A stretch of 5,367 nt of DNA, taken from positions 1 to 5,367 of the forward strand of contig JAQVYO010000109.1 of the NCBI GenBank assembly GCA_028708585.1. The letters are read 5' to 3'. Each line of letters starts with the position of its first letter. Position 1 is the stretch's first letter. The DNA is from Oscillospiraceae bacterium (GTDB taxonomy: Bacteria > Bacillota > Clostridia > Oscillospirales > Oscillospiraceae). Positions 1 to 4,134 of this stretch are shown here, one piece after another. Made by a program: the position numbers and the translations under genes. The notes below the pieces were generated by a model, which saw nothing but the letters and a program-made list of their open reading frames with translations, searched no databases and was not told where the DNA came from.

Positions 1-218
1 GACGCATTGTTACGGCACGAAGATACGGCCCGCTCCATTTCGGGGATTTGAAAAAAATGGGTGTGGTGCTCAAACGCGCCCAATATTTTATCACTTGTTC
101 CGGCCGCCGGGTGGAAGGCCTGAATATCAAACCGGATGGCATTTTGCGCAGCTTGATTGCACAGGAGCGGCCCGGGCTGCCCCAGCCGCAGATGGAGCAG
201 TTTTCGCTGTTTGTGTAA
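1..218 (+). CDS. Putative DNA modification/repair radical SAM protein, C-terminal fragment
   Basis: The reading frame is open from base 3 (cgc) to a TAA at 216-218, giving the last 71 residues; the start lies left of the window. The fragment contains RRYGPLHFGDLKKMGVVLKR, then AQYFITCSGRR and a tail ending MEQFSLFV. I recognise this as the C-terminus of the radical SAM family described as 'putative DNA modification/repair protein' (TIGR03916/COG4277 type). The Cys-rich 4Fe-4S motif and the SAM barrel would be in the missing N-terminal part, so they cannot be checked here. Family knowledge: members usually sit beside a TIGR03915 protein, as here, and the pair is linked by some fusions to uracil-DNA-glycosylase-like domains; the reaction is not established. 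The 38-nt gap to the next gene on the same strand suggests an operon. The assignment rests on tail similarity and on the neighbour. Confidence 0.8.
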   Translation, partial: RIVTARRYGPLHFGDLKKMGVVLKRAQYFITCSGRRVEGLNIKPDGILRSLIAQERPGLPQPQMEQFSLFV

Positions 219-242
219 AAGCCAGATGGAAATTACAAGATG

Positions 243-249
243 AAGGAGG
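243..249 (+). promoter_or_regulatory. Ribosome binding site that sets the start of the TIGR03915-like gene
   Basis: AAGGAGG lies 7 nt before a GTG at 257-259. The frame is open upstream to a possible ATG at 95, but that stretch overlaps the radical SAM gene and has no family resemblance. The strong Shine-Dalgarno sequence and the match of the protein N-terminus to the family favour GTG 257. Confidence 0.85.
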
Positions 250-256
250 AGAGCAA

Positions 257-1081
257 GTGGAACGGCAGCTTTTTTATCGCTATCAATATGACGGCAGTTT
301 TTCAGGCTTCCTCTGCTGTGTCTTTGAGAGCTATTCTAAAAAGGAAATTCCATGCGCCTTTTCTTCCGGTGAAGACATGCAGATGGCTTTGTATCCTCAG
401 CGGATCATTGAAACAAACCGGGAACATGCGCTTCGGGTATACCGGGCTTTGCGTGGAAAAATTTCGCCCGAAGCGCAAAATCTTGTGGCCTGTGGGTTTT
501 TATCCTGCTCCCCGGAGCGGGATAAGGTCCTGTATAGGTTTATTCGGCGGGGATTTGAAACAGGCGGCTCGATCATGCGGCAGTTTTCTCATCCAGATGT
601 GGAGCCGCTCATGAATATTGCCCGCGCTGCCGGCAATGAAGCGCAGCTTCTCCGGGGGTTTATCCGGTTTTCTGAAGTGGGCGGCGCTTTTGCAGCCGAA
701 ATTGAACCGAAAAACCGCGTGCTTCCGCTTTTGCGGAAGCACTTCTGTGCGCGGTATGCCGATGAAATTTTTATGGTTTACGACTGCACGCACCGGGAGG
801 CCCTGCTTTACCGCCCCGGCCATTGGGCAATCATTCCCCTGGAAGAATTTCAGATGGCGGACCCGGACGAAAAAGAAAAGAAATACCGCCGATTATGGAA
901 GCGGTTTTATGATACCATTGCAATTGAAGAACGCTATAATCCCGCATGCCGGAGGAGCCATATGCCGAAGCGATACTGGAATAAGATGATGGAATTTATT
1001 CCGAACATCCAAAGTGCCGGCGCAGATGCTCCACCGCTCGGCGTTCCAAGCGGGAAACCTGTACCTGTGAGACGCCCATGA
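257..1081 (+). CDS. TIGR03915/DUF4130-like probable DNA metabolism protein
   Basis: From GTG 257 the protein has 274 residues. Near the N-terminus (residues 12-26) is DGSFSGFLCCVFESY, the family's opening motif. A central block around residues 114-138 reads DVEPLMNIARAAGNEAQLLR then GFIRF, followed by PLLRKHF (157-163), a YDCTHREALLY segment (175-185) and the terminal block HMPKRYWNKMMEF (235-247). These blocks match the DUF4130/TIGR03915 family, which has no proven activity but is consistently paired with the radical SAM protein encoded just upstream and is presumed to act in DNA repair or modification. The family's conserved core ends at about residue 247. The last 27 residues (248-274, Pro/Gly-rich, ending PVPVRRP) are encoded entirely by the antisense of sigF and look like an unconserved tail. 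No signal peptide or membrane segment is seen, so it is probably cytoplasmic. Confidence 0.85.
   Translation: MERQLFYRYQYDGSFSGFLCCVFESYSKKEIPCAFSSGEDMQMALYPQRIIETNREHALRVYRALRGKISPEAQNLVACGFLSCSPERDKVLYRFIRRGFETGGSIMRQFSHPDVEPLMNIARAAGNEAQLLRGFIRFSEVGGAFAAEIEPKNRVLPLLRKHFCARYADEIFMVYDCTHREALLYRPGHWAIIPLEEFQMADPDEKEKKYRRLWKRFYDTIAIEERYNPACRRSHMPKRYWNKMMEFIPNIQSAGADAPPLGVPSGKPVPVRRP
719..742 (+). repeat. Perfect 10-bp inverted repeat with TTTT loop inside the DUF4130-like gene
   Basis: GTGCTTCCGC at 719-728 pairs perfectly with GCGGAAGCAC at 733-742 across a TTTT loop. It lies wholly in coding sequence (residues around RVLPLLRKH). No U-tract follows, so it is not a terminator. It may be incidental or may affect mRNA stability. 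Confidence 0.75.
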
Positions 1082-1715
1082 CCCGGGCGGACCGCTCCTG
1101 GGTCAGTCCTTTATAAAACCGCAGGAAGATTGCGGTTTTTTCTGTATCCGGCAGTGTGTCGATGGCTTCCCGAAGGGCTACCTGCTCCACAATGCCCTCT
1201 TCCATTCCGTCCGTTCCCAAAAGGTTTTCCAGCGTGAAGCCTTCATCGCCGGCCTCCGTTTGCAGGGATGTAGTGGAGCTTGTTGCAAGCTCCGCCGCCG
1301 CGATATCCTCCGGGCTAAGGCCGGTGCGGGCGGAAAGCTCCGAGAGGGTGGGTTCGCGGCCCAGCACGTTGGTGAGATTGTCCCGGGCGGTGCGGATAAA
1401 GCAGGCGCGCTCCCGTACCGAGCGGCTGACCTTGACCGGGCCGTCATCTCGGAGAAAACGGCGGATTTCTCCGGAGATTTTAGGGACTGCGTAAGTGGAA
1501 AAACGGGTTCCATAGGCCGGATCAAACCCTTTAATCGCTTTGAGAAAACCAAGACAGCCCAGTTGATACAGATCGTCCGTATCCACGCCGCGTCCGTAGT
1601 AGCGGCGGACAATGCTCCAGATCAGTCCGGCATTTTCGGTCAGCATCCGTTCACAAGCGTCGTTGTCGCCATCCCGGGCGGCTTCCAGAAGAGAGAGCGT
1701 GTCCGACTGAGTCAC
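996..1715 (-). CDS. sigF: Sporulation sigma factor SigF (SpoIIAC)
   Basis: This 239-residue sigma-70 family protein is close in length to B. subtilis SigF (255). Region 2 is seen at about residues 27-85: ENAGLIWSIVRRYY, then DTDDLYQLGCLGFLKAIKGF and FSTYAVPKISGEIRRFLRDD, continuing to GPVKVSRSVRE. A region 3 helix-turn-helix-like segment follows (LGREPTLSELSARTGLSPED). Region 4 runs from about LREAIDTLPDTEKTAIFLRF through GLTQERSARVMGVSQVQVSR and LE. Sigma-F drives early forespore transcription. The start is GTG at 1715, whose last bases overlap the spoIIAB stop (GTGA); an in-frame stop lies two codons upstream, so this is the first possible start. The ribosome binding site is weak (GGGG/GGTG), consistent with translational coupling to spoIIAB. 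The gene could be called SigG from sequence alone, but the spoIIAA-spoIIAB context fixes it as sigF. Its 3' end overlaps the convergent gene by 86 bp, and a + strand terminator lies inside it. Confidence 0.96.
   Translation of the reverse strand: MTQSDTLSLLEAARDGDNDACERMLTENAGLIWSIVRRYYGRGVDTDDLYQLGCLGFLKAIKGFDPAYGTRFSTYAVPKISGEIRRFLRDDGPVKVSRSVRERACFIRTARDNLTNVLGREPTLSELSARTGLSPEDIAAAELATSSTTSLQTEAGDEGFTLENLLGTDGMEEGIVEQVALREAIDTLPDTEKTAIFLRFYKGLTQERSARVMGVSQVQVSRLERRAVEHLRRHFGCSE
1115..1141 (+). terminator. Intrinsic terminator in + orientation, embedded in sigF
   Basis: AAAACCGCA (1115-1123) pairs perfectly with TGCGGTTTT (1131-1139) across a 7-nt loop. A run of six T (1136-1141) forms the end of the stem and continues past it. 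It begins 33 nt after the TGA of the convergent DUF4130-like gene, the right place to end that transcript. In sigF it encodes the KTAIFLRF part of region 4. Read on the - strand the hairpin is followed by ATAAA rather than a T-run, so it should terminate poorly in the sigF direction. Confidence 0.6.
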
Positions 1716-2161
1716 TGTTCACCATCCCCACGCTGTTTGATTTTTTTTCGCATGGTAACGGTAGTGCCCCGTCCCGATGACGAACGTACCTTCAGCGTGT
1801 CCATAAAGCTCTCCATGATGGTAAACCCCATGCCGGAACGCTCTTCGCCGCCGGTTGTATACAGAGGCACCATGGCTTGTTCCACATTGGGAATGCCGAC
1901 ACCCCAGTCCTTCACTGCAATTTCCAGCATACCGTTTTCTGAAAGCCGGGCTTTTAAGCGTATTTTGCCGATGGATTTGGGATAGGCGTGAACAATGCAG
2001 TTGGTTACCGCTTCGCTCACGGCTGTCTTCAAATCCTCCAATTCCTCCAATGTAGGGTCCAACTGGGCGGCAAAGCAGGCCGCCGCCGTTCTGGCAAAAC
2101 CTTCATTGGCGGATTTACTGGGAAATTCCAGAGACATATAGTTCTCCGCTTTCACTTTCAT
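1712..2161 (-). CDS. spoIIAB: Anti-sigma F factor and serine kinase SpoIIAB
   Basis: SpoIIAB binds and holds sigma-F, and uses ATP to phosphorylate SpoIIAA. The protein has 149 residues from ATG 2161, close to the family's roughly 146. It is a GHKL-fold ATPase. The N-box is SEAVTNCIVHAY (residues 49-60, with E50 and N54 at the positions of the B. subtilis catalytic Glu46 and Mg-binding Asn50). The G1 box is DWGVGI (85-90), and ERSGMGFTIMESFMD (107-121) is the glycine-rich ATP lid. NEGFARTAAACFAAQLDPT near the N-terminus matches the SpoIIAA/sigma contact region (Arg24 corresponds to B. subtilis Arg20). An upstream in-frame GTG at 2170 is rejected because it falls inside the ribosome binding site AAGGGGTG (2168-2175), which stands 6 nt before ATG 2161 and overlaps the spoIIAA stop codon. 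The spacing to spoIIAA is 12 nt, and the gene overlaps sigF by 4 nt. Confidence 0.96.
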   Translation of the reverse strand: MKVKAENYMSLEFPSKSANEGFARTAAACFAAQLDPTLEELEDLKTAVSEAVTNCIVHAYPKSIGKIRLKARLSENGMLEIAVKDWGVGIPNVEQAMVPLYTTGGEERSGMGFTIMESFMDTLKVRSSSGRGTTVTMRKKIKQRGDGEQ

Positions 2162-2173
2162 ATGTAACACCCC

Positions 2174-2479
2174 TTAACAGAATGAAATCAGACGATTGAG
2201 GCCCGCTACGTTTAGCACCCTTCGAGTCTGCTCGGGTACGTTGCGCACCATAAGGCTGCCTTCCAGCTCGCTCATCCGCCGATAGGCCCGGAGCAAAACT
2301 GCAATGCCGGAAGAATCCATAAACGTCACAAATTTCAGATCTAAAATAGCCTTGCTGGGCAGGCAAGCCTCAATTTGATCGTCAATAGCCGCCATGGCCT
2401 GTTTCGCAGCATGGTGGTCCAATTCTCCTTTTAAATAGATGGTCAACTCCCGGTTCTGGTTTGTATAGCTGATTTCCAA
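2174..2479 (-). CDS. spoIIAA: Anti-anti-sigma factor SpoIIAA (STAS domain), TTG start
   Basis: The protein is a single STAS domain. KGELDHHAAKQ (residues 17-27) matches the SpoIIAA GELDHH signature. ILDLKFVTFMDSSGIAVLLR (45-64) carries the phosphorylated serine: Ser56 corresponds to B. subtilis Ser58. Unphosphorylated SpoIIAA binds SpoIIAB and frees sigma-F; SpoIIAB inactivates it by phosphorylation, and SpoIIE would reverse this. The likely start is TTG at 2479, giving 101 residues (B. subtilis 117, which has a longer C-terminus). It is preceded by GGAGGGAGG at 8 nt, and the N-terminus then begins MEISYTNQ, as expected for the family. A longer in-frame GTG start would add 26 residues with no family resemblance and would begin inside the promoter region. 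It is the first gene of the spoIIA operon. Confidence 0.93.
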   Translation of the reverse strand: MEISYTNQNRELTIYLKGELDHHAAKQAMAAIDDQIEACLPSKAILDLKFVTFMDSSGIAVLLRAYRRMSELEGSLMVRNVPEQTRRVLNVAGLNRLISFC

Positions 2480-2487
2480 ATGAATTT

Positions 2488-2496
2488 CCTCCCTCC
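2488..2496 (-). promoter_or_regulatory. Ribosome binding site of spoIIAA
   Basis: GGAGGGAGG on the - strand, followed by AA and 6 more nt before TTG 2479. No ATG or GTG lies at a usable distance, so this site selects a TTG start. Confidence 0.8.
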
Positions 2497-2545
2497 GGGA
2501 CCAGTGGTAATTTGAAAGACAAGGATAGTATGTCCCATCTTTGGT

Positions 2546-2578
2546 ATTATATCCCAATCAAAATTATTTTTTTGTCAG
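2546..2578 (-). promoter_or_regulatory. Candidate Spo0A-dependent sigma-A promoter of spoIIA
   Basis: On the - strand there is a perfect TATAAT (2551 down to 2546) and a CTGACA (2578 down to 2573, 5 of 6 to TTGACA). They are 21 bp apart instead of about 17. Known Spo0A-activated sigma-A promoters of B. subtilis (spoIIG, spoIIE) have this same over-long spacing. No good -35 exists at 16-18 bp, and I see no convincing sigma-H pair. The start point would be near 2539, giving a leader of about 60 nt. Confidence 0.5.
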
Positions 2579-2588
2579 ATTTTCGTTG
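2571..2588 (-). promoter_or_regulatory. Candidate tandem Spo0A boxes upstream of spoIIA
   Basis: TGACAAA (2577-2571, - strand) fits a relaxed 0A-box TGNCRAA and overlaps the -35-like element. A weaker CAACGAA (2588-2582, 5 of 7 to TGTCGAA) lies 11 bp further upstream centre to centre, about one helical turn. The tandem arrangement resembles the paired 0A boxes of spoIIG. The second box is weak and the region is AT-rich, so chance matches are possible. Confidence 0.35.
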
Positions 2589-2618
2589 AAAAATCAGAAT
2601 TTGTTGATGGTTCCAAGT

Positions 2619-2648
2619 AAAAAGGCGGCGCAAACGCGCTGCCTTTTT
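2619..2648 (-). terminator. Intrinsic terminator after folC
   Basis: Read on the - strand, AAAAAGGCAGCGC pairs with GCGCCGCCTTTTT across a 4-nt loop, with one A-C mismatch in a 13-bp stem that ends in five T. It begins 36 nt past the folC stop. Read on the + strand the mismatch becomes a G-U pair and a T-run also follows, so it could act in both directions. It separates the valS-folC transcript from the spoIIA promoter. Confidence 0.85.
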
Positions 2649-2684
2649 ATAAAACGGATTCAAGATTATTTGGCCGGTCCAGCT

Positions 2685-3995
2685 TTAAAAGAAACGTTCA
2701 CCGCATTCCAGATGGCGCCCTATGAGTTCTGTTCGCGCCGAGCCGATCAAAGGAATGGAGCCGCAGACCAGCAAAAGGCCGCCTTTTCCCACAAGCTCCA
2801 ATCCCTGCTCCAACGCTTGAGACAGACTGTCCGCCCGGCGAACATCGGGACAGTATGGGGCGGCGGCTTCCGCAAATTTTTCGGCAGGAACCGCCCTGGA
2901 GCATTCAGGGGGGGAGACGGCAATCATCACGCGGCTGCGGCGCGCTAGCTCCGCAGCGCAAAGGGCATATTCTTTATCTGACAGCATGCCCATTACCGTA
3001 ACGGGGGGGGTGTCCGGGAAATATTGATTCAGCGCATCGCATAAAGAAGCAATGCCGCCGGGGTTATGGGCGGCGTCCAGCAGCACCTGCGGCGCGCTGC
3101 AAATCAGCTCCAATCTGCCCGGCCAGCGGACGGCGCCAAGGCCGCGCTCTTCCGCTTCTTGGGAAATCGAATAGCCGGCGGCCCGAAGCTGCCTGATGAG
3201 GCTTAGAGAGGTTACCGCGTTGTCAATTTGATGCAGGCCAAGCAGGGGGATGGCGTATGTTTTGCCGCACAAGGAAAACCGGCTTCCCCAAAGTCCGGTT
3301 TCCATTTGGGAAACGGAAGGGCGGACGGGTTCCAAAAGGGGAATGGCTTGTGTCCGGCAGTGTTCCCGTATGACGGAGAGGACCGTACTTGGCTGCCCCG
3401 GCGCGGCGACGCCCCGGCTCCCCTTCTTGAGGATGCCGCATTTTTGGAGAGCAATTTGTTCCAGAGTGCCGCCTAACACTCCAGTATGATCTCGGGAAAT
3501 CGAAGTGACGGCTGCCGCAAGGGGAGGAGGGATGATATTGGTGGCGTCAAGCCGGCCGCCTAGGCCGGCTTCCAGCACGACAAAATCACAGTGCTGCTCT
3601 AAAAAATAAAGAAATCCGATGGCGGTTACCTGCTCGAAGGCGGTGGGCGTCCCTTCTCCCGCTTTCTCCATGGAGCGTGCTTGTTGCTGTACCAGCTCTG
3701 TCAGGCGGGAAAGCGCCCCGGGGGAAATGGGAGTTCCATCAATTTGAATGCGCTCCTGGAACTGCTCCAAATAAGGGGAGGTAAACAGCCCGGTTTTGTA
3801 ATCCGCTGCGGAAAGCACCGCCGCTGTCATAGCGGCGGTGCTTCCTTTTCCGTTAGTTCCGGCAATATGGATACAGCGCAGGAGTTTTTGTGGGTTTCCC
3901 AGACGGTTTGCCAGGCTGTTCATGCGGACAAGATCCGGCTGGGGCGGCAAGCGGGGGATAGAAAGGATGTATGCAATTGCTTCCGCACAGGTCAT
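2685..3995 (-). CDS. folC: Bifunctional folylpolyglutamate synthase/dihydrofolate synthase FolC
   Basis: This ATP-dependent Mur-ligase-family enzyme adds glutamate to folates and, in bifunctional members, to dihydropteroate. The 436 residues match the usual 420-440. The P-loop is AGTNGKGST (residues 45-53), preceded by CIHI. Next come FTSPYL (71-76), the signature GLGGRLDATN (144-153), and SISRDHTGVLGGTLEQIALQ (165-184) followed by KCGILK, whose Lys185 is in the place of the carbamylated lysine. GLHQIDNA (253-260), WPGRLE (291-296), LLDAAHNPGG (305-314) and a terminal CGSIPLIG complete the C-terminal domain. ATG 3995 has TAGGAGGAG about 7 nt upstream. It lies 139 nt behind valS on the same strand, a pairing common in Bacillota, and ends at a terminator. 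Whether the dihydrofolate synthase activity is present cannot be told from motifs alone. The coding strand carries C7 and C8 runs and two strong hairpins. Confidence 0.96.
   Translation of the reverse strand: MTCAEAIAYILSIPRLPPQPDLVRMNSLANRLGNPQKLLRCIHIAGTNGKGSTAAMTAAVLSAADYKTGLFTSPYLEQFQERIQIDGTPISPGALSRLTELVQQQARSMEKAGEGTPTAFEQVTAIGFLYFLEQHCDFVVLEAGLGGRLDATNIIPPPLAAAVTSISRDHTGVLGGTLEQIALQKCGILKKGSRGVAAPGQPSTVLSVIREHCRTQAIPLLEPVRPSVSQMETGLWGSRFSLCGKTYAIPLLGLHQIDNAVTSLSLIRQLRAAGYSISQEAEERGLGAVRWPGRLELICSAPQVLLDAAHNPGGIASLCDALNQYFPDTPPVTVMGMLSDKEYALCAAELARRSRVMIAVSPPECSRAVPAEKFAEAAAPYCPDVRRADSLSQALEQGLELVGKGGLLLVCGSIPLIGSARTELIGRHLECGERFF
3549..3571 (-). repeat. GC-rich 9-bp inverted repeat in folC
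   Basis: AAGCCGGCC (3549-3557) and GGCCGGCTT (3563-3571) flank a 5-nt loop. It encodes the conserved EAGLGGRL motif, so the protein sequence partly explains it. Confidence 0.7.
3813..3843 (-). repeat. Perfect 13-bp inverted repeat just after the folC P-loop
   Basis: AAGCACCGCCGCT and AGCGGCGGTGCTT are perfect inverse copies around a 5-nt loop. It lies about 150 nt into folC and encodes STAAMTAAVL (residues 52-61). The mRNA would form a very stable hairpin with the Met56 codon in its loop. No T-run follows in the folC direction. Confidence 0.8.
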
Positions 3996-4134
3996 GTGAT
4001 GCTCCTCCTAAAGGGATTGCCCCGTTTGTGTTTGCTGTTATAACCTTGGGCGGGGCCGGCCGCAGCTTTTTGCCCTCTCAGCCGGGACCGGGGAAGATCC
4101 GGCAATAAGGATGAAGATTCGGCTTTGAAGCGGA
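3996..4134. other. valS-folC intergenic spacer
   Basis: This 139-nt GC-rich spacer holds the folC ribosome binding site (TAGGAGGAG on the - strand) at its left end. I see short GCCGG/CCGGC pairing but no hairpin with a T-run in the - direction. I see no convincing promoter either: a TATAAC near 4038-4043 lacks a -35. Read-through from valS to folC is therefore likely. Confidence 0.55.

Noticed and set aside
95..256. N-terminal extension of the DUF4130-like gene to an ATG at 95
   Set aside because: It overlaps the end of the radical SAM gene, shows no family similarity, and would ignore the strong AAGGAGG placed before GTG 257.
978..1002. GGAATAA/TTATTCC inverted repeat around the sigF stop as a terminator
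   Set aside because: The stem is AT-rich with an 11-nt loop and has no T-run on the - strand, so termination is unlikely.
1260..1985. Long + strand open frame of 241 codons
   Set aside because: It lies antisense to sigF and spoIIAB, whose proteins are clearly recognisable, and its translation resembles no protein I know. It is a shadow of GC-rich coding sequence.
2480..2557. 26-residue N-terminal extension of SpoIIAA
   Set aside because: It would start inside the putative -10 element region and lacks family similarity; the GGAGGGAGG site points to TTG 2479.
4049..4070. Terminator-like GCGG...CCGC followed by a T-run on the + strand between valS and folC
   Set aside because: There is no + strand gene for it to serve, the stem is only about 4 bp, and in the - direction there is no T-run.
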